The notes under the pieces are model-generated. The model did no database searches, was not told the origin of the DNA, and worked only from the letters and a program-made list of their open reading frames with translations. Made by a program: the position numbers and the translations under genes. A DNA stretch of 64,000 nucleotides from Palsa-504 sp963808615 (GTDB lineage: Bacteria > Actinomycetota > Actinomycetes > Streptosporangiales > Streptosporangiaceae): NCBI GenBank assembly GCA_963808615.1, contig CAWEGV010000004.1, positions 310,001-374,000 on the forward strand, read 5' to 3'. Of the stretch, positions 16,257 to 25,026 are shown piece after piece (position 1 is the stretch's first letter; each line of letters opens with the position of its first letter).

Positions 16257-17518
16257 GGCAGTTCCGCCGCGAGGATCGTCGGCCCCCCGACCGGGGACTC
16301 CACCGACAGCCGGCCATCCACGCCGGACACCCGGTCGGCCAGGCCGGACAGCCCGGGGCCGCGGATGTCCGCACCGCCGATCCCGTCGTCGCTGATCATG
16401 ACGTTGAGCGTGCCCGGGTAGCCGTGGCCTTCCACCACGACCTTGGCGTGGCTGGCGCGGGAGTGCTTGGCCACGTTGGTCAGCGCCTCAGCCACCACGA
16501 AGTAGGCGACCGCCTCCACCGAGGACTTCGGCCGCACCGGCACGTCGACGTGTACGTCGACCGGCACCGGGCAGAGCGCGGCCAGGCCGGACAAGGCCGC
16601 GTCGAGCCCGCGGTCGGTCAGCACCGGCGGGTGCACCCCCCGGACCAGGTTGCGGAGCTCGGTGAGGGCCTCCTTGGCCTGAGCGTGCGCCTGGTCGACC
16701 AGCTCGCGGGCGGCGTCGAGGTCGTCGGCGAACTTGGCCTTGGCCCGGCCGAGTTCCATGGCCACCGCGACCAGCCGCTGCTGGGCACCGTCGTGCAGGT
16801 CACGCTCGATCCGCCGCCGCTCCGCCTCGGCCGCGTCCACCACCCGCTCCCGGCTGATCTCCAGCTCGGCGACCCGGGCGGCCAGGTCGCCGCGCGGGCC
16901 GAGCAGCAGGCGGGCGAGCGCCCCGTCCGCCAGGGCCAGACCGCGGGTCAGCTGAGGCGCGGCGAGCAGCACCAGGCAGCCGATGGCCGCCGACGCCGCC
17001 AGCACGGGCCGACCGTGCAGCACCACGGTGCTGGGGCCGTCGCCGAAGCTCGGGCCGCCGTTGGGCAGGGCCCGGGCGTAGGCTGGGAGGGCCAGCAGGA
17101 CCAGGCCCGCCGCCCAGGCCAGGATGCTGATCGCTACCGCCACCGCGCTGACCGGCAGCCGCAGCAGCGCGTAGCCGAGCTCGGCCCAGGTCGCGCCCTC
17201 GGTCCACATCCGCCAGCGCGGGATGATGCCCCACCGGTAGCCGGCCCGGCCGGCCGAGCCCGGGACGGGCCAGGCCGGGATCCGCGCGCCGAGGAAGAAG
17301 CCGAACCTGGCCCGCTCGGCCCGGGCGAACCAGCCGGCCAACCGCAGCGTCACGCCCAGGAGCGGAAGCCCGATCAGCGCGACGAAGAGCAGGCTGAACC
17401 CGAGTCCGAGGCCGGTGGTGATGATGAAGATGATCAGGAGCCCGATGAACAGGCCGGCCAGGTGCTGGGTCATGGCGAGCCAGGTGCGCGCGGACACCAG
17501 GTCGCGGACGAGGAACAT
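16247..17518 (-). CDS. Sensor histidine kinase, NarL-type (HisKA_3) with N-terminal membrane sensor
   Basis: A 423-residue kinase. The N-terminal 200 residues contain four hydrophobic segments (LFIGLLIIFIITTGLGLGF and SLLFVALIGLPLLGV; AVAVAISILAWAAGLVLLAL; AASAAIGCLVLLAAPQL) resembling the PF13796-type putative sensor. The dimerisation box AERRRIERDLHDGAQQRLV has the phospho-accepting His (about residue 224). The ATPase part has NVAKHSRASHA (N box), SDDGIGG and GPGLSGLADRV. It phosphorylates the response regulator encoded directly downstream. It diverges from a deleted MMPL exporter gene, a common gene pairing. Confidence 0.88.
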   Translation of the reverse strand: MFLVRDLVSARTWLAMTQHLAGLFIGLLIIFIITTGLGLGFSLLFVALIGLPLLGVTLRLAGWFARAERARFGFFLGARIPAWPVPGSAGRAGYRWGIIPRWRMWTEGATWAELGYALLRLPVSAVAVAISILAWAAGLVLLALPAYARALPNGGPSFGDGPSTVVLHGRPVLAASAAIGCLVLLAAPQLTRGLALADGALARLLLGPRGDLAARVAELEISRERVVDAAEAERRRIERDLHDGAQQRLVAVAMELGRAKAKFADDLDAARELVDQAHAQAKEALTELRNLVRGVHPPVLTDRGLDAALSGLAALCPVPVDVHVDVPVRPKSSVEAVAYFVVAEALTNVAKHSRASHAKVVVEGHGYPGTLNVMISDDGIGGADIRGPGLSGLADRVSGVDGRLSVESPVGGPTILAAELPCG

Positions 17519-17650
17519 GACTCGACGCTATGACATGACCGGCCGGGTTACCATCAGCCGCACCCCCCGGACCGGGGTGAGGCTAGCCCCACCCCGCTTC
17601 CGGCAGGTCACACCATGGCCGGGCGGGTGGCAGTCACCGACGCTAGGGAC

Positions 17651-17884
17651 ATGACTGCACCGCAGCCCTCGGGGGCACCGATCGTGGAACGAGTGGCCGG
17701 CTGGTCGTGTCCATCCTGAGCCGGATCAGGGAACTGCGGCTGGGCGGCGCGTCCGCGCGGGACGCGGTCACCGGCGGCATCGCCCGCAGCGCGGGCGTGG
17801 TGACCGGCGCGGCCGTGGTCATGGTCGCGGTGTTCTCGATCTTCGCCACCCTGGGCCTGATCGAGTTCAAGATGTTGAGCAGCG
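17651..17884 (+). pseudogene. MMPL-family exporter remnant: N-terminus joined out of frame to the C-terminal part
   Basis: ATG 17651 opens MTAPQPSGAPIVERVAGWS, the usual start of actinobacterial MMPL (RND-like) exporters of about 700 residues. Right after it, in another frame from about 17707, comes SILSRIRELRLGGASARD then AVTGGIARSAGVVTGAAVVM and VAVFSIFATLGLIEFKML, a conserved phrase near the C-terminus. So most of the gene has been deleted and the join is out of frame. The remnant stops where the mmsA stop begins on the opposite strand. Non-functional. Confidence 0.75.
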
Positions 17885-19381
17885 TCAGGTGTTCACCGGG
17901 AAGCCGAGGTTGACGCCGCCGTGGCTCGGGTCGAGCCAGCGGGAGGTGACCACCTTGCCGCGGGTGTAGAAGCGGACGCCCTCGGTGCCGTGCACGTGCG
18001 TATCGCCGAACAGCGACGCCTTCCAGCCGCCGAACGAGTAGTACGCCATCGGCACCGGGATCGGCACGTTCACGCCGACCATGCCGATCTCCGCCTCCGA
18101 TACGAACCGGCGCGCCGCTCCCCCGTCGTTGGTGAAGACGGCGGTGCCGTTGCCGTACCGGCTGACATTGACCAGCTCAACCGCTGCCTCGTAGGACGGG
18201 GCGCGGAGCACGCTGAGCACCGGGCCGAAGATCTCGTCGGTGTAGCAGGTCATCTCCGGCGTGACGTGGTCCAGCACGCTGGGGCCCAGCCAGAAGCCGG
18301 TCTCCGTCCCGCCGATGACCGGGTGAGCCCGGCCGTCCACGGCCAGCGTGGCGCCCTCGCGGACGCCGCTGTCCAGGTAGGAGGCCACCCGGTCCCGATG
18401 CGGGCCGGTGACCAGCGGGCCCATCTCGGACCGTTCGTCGCTGCCCGGGCCGACCCGCAGTCCGGCGATCCGGTCCTTGATGCGGGACACCAGCTCGTCG
18501 CCGATGGGGTCGACCGCGACCACGGCGGAGATCGCCATGCACCGCTCACCCGCCGAGCCGAACCCGGCCGAGACCGCCGCGTCGGCGGCCAGGTCGAGGT
18601 CGGCATCGGGCAGCACCACCATGTGGTTCTTCGCGCCGCCCAGGGCCTGCACGCGCTTGCCGGCCTTGGTGCCGTTCTCGTAGACGTACCTGGCGATCGG
18701 GGTCGAGCCGACGAAACTGACCGCTGCGATGTCGGGGTGAGCGAGGATGGCGTCGACCGCCACCTTGTCCCCCTGCACCACGTTGAACACGCCGTCCGGC
18801 AGCCCGGCCTCAGCCCACAGCGAGCCCAGCAGCATCGAGGCGGACGGGTCCTTCTCCGAGGGCTTGAGCACGAACGTGTTGCCGCACGCGATGGCCAGCG
18901 GGAACATCCACATCGGCACCATGGCCGGGAAGTTGAACGGGGTGATGCCCGCGACCACGCCGACCGGCTGCCTGATCGAGTACGAGTCGACGCCGGTGGA
19001 GACGTTCTCCGAGTACCCGCCCTTGAGCAGGTGCGGGATGCCGCAGGCGAACTCGACGACCTCCAGGCCGCGGGATACCTCTCCCGCCGCGTCGGTGGCG
19101 ACCTTGCCGTGCTCCTCGGTGATCAGCTTGGCCAGTTCGGTGGCGTGGTCGCGGACGAGCTCACGGAAGGCGAACAGCACCGAGGCGCGCTTGGCCAGCG
19201 AGATGCGCCGCCAGGTCAGGAAGGCGTCCTTGGCCGCCTGGACGGCCAGGTCGACCTCAGCGGGGCTGGCGAAGTCAACCTGCCCGGTGACCTGCCCGGT
19301 CGCGGGGTCGTAGACCTCGCCGTGACGCTCGGCCTCGCCGTCCCAGGGCTTGCCGCCGATCCAGTGGGTACAGTGCTTCAT
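17885..19381 (-). CDS. mmsA: Methylmalonate-semialdehyde dehydrogenase (CoA-acylating)
   Basis: A 498-residue aldehyde dehydrogenase of the MMSDH group: start MKHCTHWIGGKPWDGEAE, PFNFPAMVPMWMFPLAIA (about 147), FVGSTPIARYVYENGT, GGAKNHMVVLPDAD and the catalytic cysteine in GSAGERCMAISAVV (about 284). MMSDH converts (methyl)malonate semialdehyde with NAD+ and CoA to propionyl- or acetyl-CoA, the last step of valine, b-alanine or thymine degradation. ATG 19381 has GGAG nine bases upstream; an in-frame GTG at 19429 overlaps the aminotransferase stop and would add 16 residues. Second gene after the aminotransferase, together controlled by the divergent PucR. Confidence 0.9.
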   Translation of the reverse strand: MKHCTHWIGGKPWDGEAERHGEVYDPATGQVTGQVDFASPAEVDLAVQAAKDAFLTWRRISLAKRASVLFAFRELVRDHATELAKLITEEHGKVATDAAGEVSRGLEVVEFACGIPHLLKGGYSENVSTGVDSYSIRQPVGVVAGITPFNFPAMVPMWMFPLAIACGNTFVLKPSEKDPSASMLLGSLWAEAGLPDGVFNVVQGDKVAVDAILAHPDIAAVSFVGSTPIARYVYENGTKAGKRVQALGGAKNHMVVLPDADLDLAADAAVSAGFGSAGERCMAISAVVAVDPIGDELVSRIKDRIAGLRVGPGSDERSEMGPLVTGPHRDRVASYLDSGVREGATLAVDGRAHPVIGGTETGFWLGPSVLDHVTPEMTCYTDEIFGPVLSVLRAPSYEAAVELVNVSRYGNGTAVFTNDGGAARRFVSEAEIGMVGVNVPIPVPMAYYSFGGWKASLFGDTHVHGTEGVRFYTRGKVVTSRWLDPSHGGVNLGFPVNT

Positions 19382-19393
19382 TGCTCGCTTCTC

Positions 19394-19409
19394 CGCGCGC
19401 AAGCGCGCG
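19394..19409. repeat. GC-only inverted repeat at the mmsA/aminotransferase junction
   Basis: CGCGCGC aa GCGCGCG forms a seven-pair hairpin just before the mmsA start and is bracketed by direct GCTCGC repeats (19383-19388 and 19412-19417). It may be a small dispersed palindrome or a processing site between the two genes. Confidence 0.4.
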
Positions 19410-19425
19410 TCGCTCGCCTGCTTGC

Positions 19426-20730
19426 TCACTTGTTCTTGGTCTCCTCGTTCACCGCGGTGAGGGCGTCGGTCAGGATGGTCAGGCCCTCCTTGGCCTCGGC
19501 TTCGGTGAGCGTCAGGGGCGGTGCCATCCGCAGCGTGTGCCCGTACAGACCGCCCTTGCCGACCAGCAGCCCGCGCTCCTTGGTGGCCTCGAGCATCCTG
19601 GCGGCCAGCGGCGGGCTGGGCTTGCGGGTGGCCGGGTCCACCAGGTCCACGGCGAACATCAGGCCCTTGCCGCGCACGCCACCGACGATGTCGAGGTTCG
19701 CGGCCGCCTGGATGAGCCCGTCGATGATGAGCCGGCCGGTGACGGCGGCGTTGCGCTGCAGGTCATGGGAGAGCACGTAGTCCAGGGTGGCGTTGCCCGC
19801 CGCGGTGGCGACCGGGTTGCCGCCGAAGGTGGAGATGCCGTTGCCGCGGATCCCGTCGAGCAGCTCGCCCCGGGCGACCACCCCGCCGATGGCGAAGCCG
19901 TTACCCAGCCCCTTGGCGAACGTCATCGCGTCGGGCGTGATCCCGTGCGCGGAGATGCCCCAGAAGTGCTCGCCGGTACGTCCCCAGCCGGTCTGCACCT
20001 CGTCGGAGATCAGCAGGATGCCGTGCTCGTCGAGGACCTCCTTGTACGCGGCGAGCAGGCCGTCGGGCGGCATGGTGAACCCGCCCACGCCCTGGATCGG
20101 CTCGGCCAGCAGGCAGCCGACATCAGCCGGGTGGATGGCCGCGCTCAGCAGGGCCCGCAGGTCCTCCACGCAGGCCTTGATGTAGTCAGCGTCGGACAGG
20201 TTCCGGTAGGGGGCAAGCTGCCGGTCCGTGCCGTGCAGGTAATGAGTACCGAACGGGTCGTGGCTCGACATCTTCCAGGCCGCGTTGCCGGTCACCGAGA
20301 CGGCGCCGAACGAGCGTCCGTGATAGCTGCCCCGCATGGCCAGCACCTGGCTGGCGCCGCGGGCGGTGAGCGCGGCCAGCAGGGCCGTTTCGTTCGCCTC
20401 GGTACCGGAGTTGGTGAAGAACACCTTGGCGTTATCGATGCCGGAGAGCCTGGCGATCTTCTCCGCCAGTTCGACCTGGTTGCGGATCAGGTAGAGCGTC
20501 GAGGTGTGCACCACCCCGCTGGCGATCTGCCGCTCGACCGCGTCGCGGACCTCGGGCACGTCGTAGCCGAGCATGTTGGTCAGGATGCCGGCGAAGAAGT
20601 CCAGGTAGCTGCGGCCCTGGCCGTCGGTGACCCGGCAGCCCTGGCCGCTGACGATCTCGATGGGCTCGTCGTAGTAGATCCCTACCCAGCTGGGGATGAC
20701 CGCGCGATGGCGGGCGAGAAGCTCAGACAT
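19426..20730 (-). CDS. Class III PLP-dependent aminotransferase (GABA/b-alanine/2-oxoacid type)
   Basis: A 434-residue ornithine/GABA aminotransferase-fold enzyme: VFFTNSGTEANETAL (about 105-119) binds PLP phosphate, GSYHGRSFGA has the stacking residues, ISDEVQTGWGRTGEHFW the Asp that holds the pyridine nitrogen, and TFAKGLGNG the Schiff-base lysine (about 270). Close in pattern to GabT and AGXT2; substrate not decided. The neighbouring MMSDH points to b-alanine or 3-aminoisobutyrate, whose transamination gives the dehydrogenase substrate (inference). First gene of the leftward operon. Confidence 0.85.
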   Translation of the reverse strand: MSELLARHRAVIPSWVGIYYDEPIEIVSGQGCRVTDGQGRSYLDFFAGILTNMLGYDVPEVRDAVERQIASGVVHTSTLYLIRNQVELAEKIARLSGIDNAKVFFTNSGTEANETALLAALTARGASQVLAMRGSYHGRSFGAVSVTGNAAWKMSSHDPFGTHYLHGTDRQLAPYRNLSDADYIKACVEDLRALLSAAIHPADVGCLLAEPIQGVGGFTMPPDGLLAAYKEVLDEHGILLISDEVQTGWGRTGEHFWGISAHGITPDAMTFAKGLGNGFAIGGVVARGELLDGIRGNGISTFGGNPVATAAGNATLDYVLSHDLQRNAAVTGRLIIDGLIQAAANLDIVGGVRGKGLMFAVDLVDPATRKPSPPLAARMLEATKERGLLVGKGGLYGHTLRMAPPLTLTEAEAKEGLTILTDALTAVNEETKNK

Positions 20731-20769
20731 GGTCCCAGTCTGCTCTGGGCCGCAGGGTGAGCGAAACCG

Positions 20770-20809
20770 ACATTATGTAAGCCCTTTCGTCTATTGTCTT
20801 ACGTAATGT
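20770..20809. promoter_or_regulatory. Inverted repeat operator at the PucR start
   Basis: ACATTATGTAAG (20770-20781) and CTTACGTAATGT (20798-20809) are inverted half-sites, 11 of 12 bases matching, 16 bases apart, in an AT-rich divergent promoter. The right half covers the PucR start codon ATG 20806 and lies next to a TATTGT -10 element (20792-20797). Placement fits autoregulation and control of the aminotransferase-mmsA operon. Confidence 0.6.
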
Positions 20810-22515
20810 TGCCTACTGTCGCCGATCTGCTCGGCCTCGATGTCATCCACCGGGGCAGCCCGCGGGTGCTCGCCGGTGCCGAGGGCCTGAGCGCCCGGGT
20901 CCGCTGGGTGCACGTACTGGAGATCGCGGACGCGGCGCACCTGCTGCAGGGCGGCGAGTTCGTGCTGACCACCGGGATCGCGCTGCCGTCCGAGCCAGCC
21001 CTGCTGGCCCGGTACGCGGCGGACCTGGCCGGGGCCGGGGTGAGCGCGCTGGCGGTCGAACTCGGCCGCCGGTATGTGGGGACGCTGCCGCCGGTGCTGG
21101 TCGGTGCCGCGGCCGACCGCGGCCTGACCCTGATCGCCTTCGAGCGCGAGGTTCCCTTCGTCGAGATCACCGAGGCGGTCCATGCCCTGATCATCGACGC
21201 CCAGCTGGAGGAGCTGCGCGCCTCCGAGCGGCTGCATGAGGTCTTCACCGAGCTGTCCGTCGCGGGCGCGTCGCCGGACGAGATCGTCAGGCAAGCTGCG
21301 ATCCTGGCCGGCCGGCCGGTGATCCTGGCCGACCTGTCCCACCGGGTGCTGGCCTGCGAGCCGGGCAGCGCCGACCCGGCCAGGCTGCTGGCCGGCTTCG
21401 CCCGGCGCAGCAGGGCGCTGACCGCGGCGGTCGCTTCGCCGCGGCGGACCGCCTACGACGAGGCGTCTGGCTGGCTGGTCACGCCGGTGGGCGCCCGGGG
21501 TGAGGACTGGGGGCGCGTGATCCTGGTCTGCGACGGCCCGCCCACCGCCACGGATACCGTGCTCATCGAGCGAGCGGCCACCACGCTGGCCCTGGGCCGC
21601 CTGCTCACGCGGCACCAGGAGAGCCTGGAGCGGCAGGCCCACCGGACGCTGATCAGCGGCATCATCTCGCAGGCGCACGCTGATCCGGCCGAGGCCGCGG
21701 TGCGGTCCAGGGCCCTCGGGGTGCCGGTCGACGGGCGCCAGCTCATCGCCATGGTGCTGCGGTTCCGCGATCCGGGACTTCGTGACCCACAGGGATCGAG
21801 CGGAGCGCTCGGGACATCCGCGGCGGCGCTGGGGATCTCCGCCCACGCTCGGGTGCTTGACCTGGCCGACGCGGCCGCCGCCGCGTGCCGGGCCGAGCGG
21901 ATCCCTTCGCTGGTCGGGACCCTGGATGACGCCCGCGCAGGAGCCATGCTCTCGCTCGGCCCGCGGGTTGAGCCCGACGGCGTGCTGACCAGGCTGGCCA
22001 CCTCGATCGGGGAGCGGGTCGGCACCGGCCCGGACGTGCTGGTGATCGGGGTGAGCGCGGCAGTCGGATCGATAAGAGATGTCCGCCGCTCGTTCCTGGA
22101 GGCCAGCCAGGTCGCCGACGTGGCCGCCCAGCGCCCCGGCGGCCGGGATCCGTCGGCGGGGCTGCGCACGCCGCTGTTCTACCGGCTGCCCGACCTGCGG
22201 CTGCGCGGCCTGCTGCACCTGCTCCGCGACGACCCCCGACTGCAGACGTTCGTGGAGCGCGAACTCGGCGCGCTGCTCGCCTGCGACCCGGATACCGGCC
22301 TGATCGAGGTGCTGGCCGCGTACCTGGCGGCCGGCGGCAACAAGGCCGAGGCGGCCAGGGCTTCGCATCTGGCCCGGCCCACGTTTTACGAGCGGCTCCG
22401 CCGGATCAAGCGGATCTGCGGCACCGACCTGGACTCGGCCGAGTCGCGGACCTCCCTGCACGTGGCGCTGCTGGCGCTGGACGCCTCCCGGGCCGCCCCG
22501 GCCCCGTCGGGCTAG
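20806..22515 (+). CDS. PucR-family transcriptional regulator
   Basis: A 569-residue PucR regulator. N-terminal PucR sensory domain: MLPTVADLLGLDVIHRGSP, VRWVHVLEIADAAHLLQGGE and FVLTTG (about 1-70), then a GGDEF-like/linker region, and the C-terminal helix-turn-helix LAAYLAAGGNKAEAARASHL plus ARPTFYERLRRIKRI (about 505-540). Such proteins sense purine, GABA or amino acid catabolites and activate or repress nearby catabolic genes. It is transcribed divergently from the aminotransferase and mmsA. ATG 20806 is the standard start; an upstream TTG is possible. Confidence 0.88.
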   Translation: MLPTVADLLGLDVIHRGSPRVLAGAEGLSARVRWVHVLEIADAAHLLQGGEFVLTTGIALPSEPALLARYAADLAGAGVSALAVELGRRYVGTLPPVLVGAAADRGLTLIAFEREVPFVEITEAVHALIIDAQLEELRASERLHEVFTELSVAGASPDEIVRQAAILAGRPVILADLSHRVLACEPGSADPARLLAGFARRSRALTAAVASPRRTAYDEASGWLVTPVGARGEDWGRVILVCDGPPTATDTVLIERAATTLALGRLLTRHQESLERQAHRTLISGIISQAHADPAEAAVRSRALGVPVDGRQLIAMVLRFRDPGLRDPQGSSGALGTSAAALGISAHARVLDLADAAAAACRAERIPSLVGTLDDARAGAMLSLGPRVEPDGVLTRLATSIGERVGTGPDVLVIGVSAAVGSIRDVRRSFLEASQVADVAAQRPGGRDPSAGLRTPLFYRLPDLRLRGLLHLLRDDPRLQTFVERELGALLACDPDTGLIEVLAAYLAAGGNKAEAARASHLARPTFYERLRRIKRICGTDLDSAESRTSLHVALLALDASRAAPAPSG

Positions 22516-22535
22516 GGGACGCGGGCCACGCCTGA

Positions 22536-23045
22536 CTAGGCGTCGAGGACCTGTCCGGTCCGCTGCACCACGGGGGCCTGACAACTCCACGGGAAGTTGA
22601 TCCAGCGGTCGGTGCGCTTCCATACGTAGTCGCACTTGATCAGCGACTGCGGCTTCTCGTAGATCACCGCCGTGCGCACGTCGTCCACCTGGTCCTTGAT
22701 GAAGGCGTGGACCAGCTGCATGGTGCGGCCGGAATCGGCCACGTCATCGGCGATGAGCACCTTCTTTTCTGAGAAGTCCACCGCGCTGGGCACCGGCGGC
22801 AGCATGACCGGCATGTCGAGCGTGGTGCCCATCCCGTCATAGAACTCCACGTTCGTCACGTGCAGGTTCTTGACCGCGAGCGCGTAGCCGAGCGAGGCGG
22901 CCAGGAACAGCCCGCCGCGAGCGATCGACAAGATCAGATCGGGATCGAACCCGTCGGCCGCGATGACCTTCGCCAGCTCCCGGGACGCGTCGCCGAACGC
23001 CTGCCAGCTGAGATTCTCACGCTCGTCGTCCATAACCGCTCTCAT
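22536..23045 (-). CDS. Purine-type phosphoribosyltransferase
   Basis: About 169 residues of the PRTase type I fold: SIARGGLFLAASLGYAL (about 46-62) supplies the pyrophosphate loop, and VLIADDVADSGRTMQLV (about 99-115) is the 13-residue PRPP-binding signature with two Asp. Similar to the xanthine/hypoxanthine transferases and to regulatory PRTases of actinobacteria; base not known. Start is ATG 23045 or 23033. It sits alone, convergent with the PucR gene. A nine-base-pair GC hairpin (23078-23100) lies upstream of its start. Confidence 0.78.
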   Translation of the reverse strand: MRAVMDDERENLSWQAFGDASRELAKVIAADGFDPDLILSIARGGLFLAASLGYALAVKNLHVTNVEFYDGMGTTLDMPVMLPPVPSAVDFSEKKVLIADDVADSGRTMQLVHAFIKDQVDDVRTAVIYEKPQSLIKCDYVWKRTDRWINFPWSCQAPVVQRTGQVLDA

Positions 23046-23077
23046 CGCCAAGGAGCGTTAGGCAAGACCGGTCGCGA

Positions 23078-23100
23078 GTGCAGGCCTTTCGGGCCTGCGC
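23078..23100. repeat. GC hairpin and gap between phosphoribosyltransferase and sigma factor genes
   Basis: GCAGGCC tttcg GGCCTGC makes a tight stem in the 253-base divergent gap. A second small inverted repeat GCGAA ct TTCGC (23155-23166) lies closer to the sigma gene. No open gene seen in the gap; these may be a regulatory leader. Confidence 0.4.
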
Positions 23101-23298
23101 GAGCGGCCCGGTGCGGTTAGCGCGGGCAGCAACCACAACGGGTCCTTGCATAACGCGAACTTTCGCATAAGACACAAGGTCCTGATGGCCATGGTGTCAC
23201 GTCGGGGGCGCCCGGATGAAGGCGCAGCCACCGGACCGGTTGCTGGCCGTGCAACGATCTGGCGGTCTACCGTGCTCTTAGGTGGTGTGGAGCCGGTG

Positions 23299-23841
23299 GT
23301 GTCCGATCCTCCCGACGAGCTTGCCGCCGTCCCTGACATCATCGCCACGGACGACGGCGAGGACTTCAGCGCGTTCGTCACCTCCCGGTGGCCGGGACTG
23401 GTCAGGCTGGCCTTCGGCCTGACCGGGGACCGGTGGATGGCCGAAGACCTCGCGCAGACGGCCCTGGCCAAGGCCTATGTCGCCTGGCGGCGGGTCAGCC
23501 GGGCCGACGACCCCGACGCCTACCTGCGGCGCATCCTGGTGAACGCGAGCAACCGCCGGTTCCGCAGGCGCCGGGTGACCGAGCAGCCCGGCGACCCGCC
23601 GGAAACGGCGGTCGACGGTCCCGCCGAGCTGGTGAGCGAGCGGGCCGCCCTGCTGGCGGCGCTGCGCCAGCTGCCGCCCAGGCAGCGCGCGGTCGTGGTG
23701 CTTCGTTACTGGGAGGATCTGACCGACGCGCAGATCGCCGCGTCGCTGGGCTGCTCGCCCGGCACGGTCCGCAGCCAGCTGTCGCGCGCCCTGGCTAAGC
23801 TGCGGACGAGCGCGGCCCTCGCAGGAGGTGATGAGACATGA
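23299..23841 (+). CDS. SigE-family RNA polymerase sigma-70 factor (ECF type)
   Basis: About 180 residues. Region 2: DFSAFVTSRWPGLVRLAFGL, MAEDLAQTALAKAYVAWRRV and DDPDAYLRRILVNASNRRFR; region 4: LRQLPPRQRAVVVLRYWEDL, TDAQIAASLGCSPGTVRSQLSRALAKLR. This is the SigE-like (TIGR02983) subgroup of actinobacteria. GTG 23299 has GTGGAG seven bases upstream. Its TGA overlaps the ATG of the next gene (ATGA), with GGAGG before it, so sigma and partner are co-translated. The partner is probably the regulator of this sigma. Confidence 0.88.
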   Translation: MSDPPDELAAVPDIIATDDGEDFSAFVTSRWPGLVRLAFGLTGDRWMAEDLAQTALAKAYVAWRRVSRADDPDAYLRRILVNASNRRFRRRRVTEQPGDPPETAVDGPAELVSERAALLAALRQLPPRQRAVVVLRYWEDLTDAQIAASLGCSPGTVRSQLSRALAKLRTSAALAGGDET

Positions 23842-24989
23842 CCGCCACCGAGGACCGGGACCTGCGGCGGGCGATGCACGACCTGCTCCAGGCGGTGCCA
23901 CCGTCACCCGCGCCGCTCGAGGGGATCGTCCGGCGGGGCAAGGGCGTCCGCCTGCGGCGTGCGGGGGCCGTCGTGGGCGCCCTGGGCATGGCCGGAATCG
24001 TCGCCGTCGCCGTGCTGGCTCCGCCGGGCAGCCGCCGCCCGGCGGTCCCGGTTACGACTCCAGTCGGCCCGGTGGCACCTGGTGGTGTATTCGCCCAGGG
24101 CCGCGCGGACGGGCACGCGTGGCAGCTCGCCGTTCAGGACATCGCCGACCCCGGGTACCTGTGCCAGCCCGCGGTCGTGCTCAACGGCACGGATGCCGAC
24201 CCGGTGTTCCCCGCGGCAGGGAACGCCGCCGTCGTCGGCCTGGGACCCTCCCTCCCAGGGGTCGGCTTCGGGTTCATCCAGGTGCCCGCCGCGGTCAGCG
24301 GGGTGGTGGTGAACGGCCAGGCGGACGTGCGGGCCGTGACCGTGGCCGCATGCGGCCTCCGCTTCCATCTCGTCGGCTTCGCCTACCCGCTGGCTATGGC
24401 GGTCAGAGTCACTCTGGCCCACCCTCCGCCGGGCTGGCAGGCCGTCTTCACCATGCCGCCGGTCAGCGTTCAGCCACCCTCCAGGTCCACCACGCCGGAG
24501 AATGCGGGCCTGTGGGTCAATGCCTACCCGGCCGGGGACGCGGAGGGTTCGGGCCCCCTGGACTCGGGATCGGTCACCGGCTCGGACTGGACCATACAGA
24601 TCCAGTTCGGGACCGGCGGAGATTGCTATGCGTTCGTCGCGTCAGGCTCGGCAGGCACCACCCAGATGGGCTATTGCGGCCCGGTCAGCACGCCGACGGG
24701 CCCGGAAACCATCATGGCCCTGCCGCTGGGTGGTTTCTCTTCTCCGCCCAACGGTCTCACCGGCTATGCCGTTCAGGTGAGCCCGGCCACCGCTGGCCTC
24801 AAGGCGACGCTGTCCAATGGCACTTCCGAGCTCGCGCAGTTTTGCCTGGTGGACGGGAGGAACTACGCGGCGTTCGTCGTCCCCGACCCGCTCCGGCTCT
24901 CCCGCCTGACCTGGCTCAATGCCGCAGGCCAGGTCATAGCCAGCACCACCACGCTGCCCCGGTACGGATACGTCCAGTTCCAGCCCTGA
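23838..24989 (+). CDS. Hypothetical membrane-anchored partner of the SigE-family sigma factor
   Basis: A 383-residue protein with a short cytoplasmic part (TEDRDLRRAMHDLLQAVPPSP, about 3-23, then IVRRGKGVRLRR), one transmembrane helix (AGAVVGALGMAGIVAVAVLA, about 41-60) and a long exported domain with Cys (YLCQP, AACGLRFH, DCYAF, GYCGP, QFCLV), arranged as possible disulfides. The N-terminus resembles the anti-sigma-like proteins that follow SigE-type factors. No zinc HxxxCxxC motif is visible. Its role as anti-sigma factor is inferred from coupling and topology only. Confidence 0.7.
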   Translation: MTATEDRDLRRAMHDLLQAVPPSPAPLEGIVRRGKGVRLRRAGAVVGALGMAGIVAVAVLAPPGSRRPAVPVTTPVGPVAPGGVFAQGRADGHAWQLAVQDIADPGYLCQPAVVLNGTDADPVFPAAGNAAVVGLGPSLPGVGFGFIQVPAAVSGVVVNGQADVRAVTVAACGLRFHLVGFAYPLAMAVRVTLAHPPPGWQAVFTMPPVSVQPPSRSTTPENAGLWVNAYPAGDAEGSGPLDSGSVTGSDWTIQIQFGTGGDCYAFVASGSAGTTQMGYCGPVSTPTGPETIMALPLGGFSSPPNGLTGYAVQVSPATAGLKATLSNGTSELAQFCLVDGRNYAAFVVPDPLRLSRLTWLNAAGQVIASTTTLPRYGYVQFQP

Positions 24990-25008
24990 GCCATCGCTTG
25001 CGGAATTC

Positions 25009-25024
25009 TCTGACTAAAGTCAGA
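25009..25024. promoter_or_regulatory. MarR-type palindromic operator
   Basis: T CTGACT aa AGTCAG A is a palindrome across 16 bases, three bases before ATG 25027 and joined to GATAAT (25023-25028). TGACTnnAGTCA-like sites are typical operators of MarR-GNAT regulators, which autoregulate. The operator survives although the gene behind it is broken. Confidence 0.55.
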
Positions 25025-25026
25025 TA

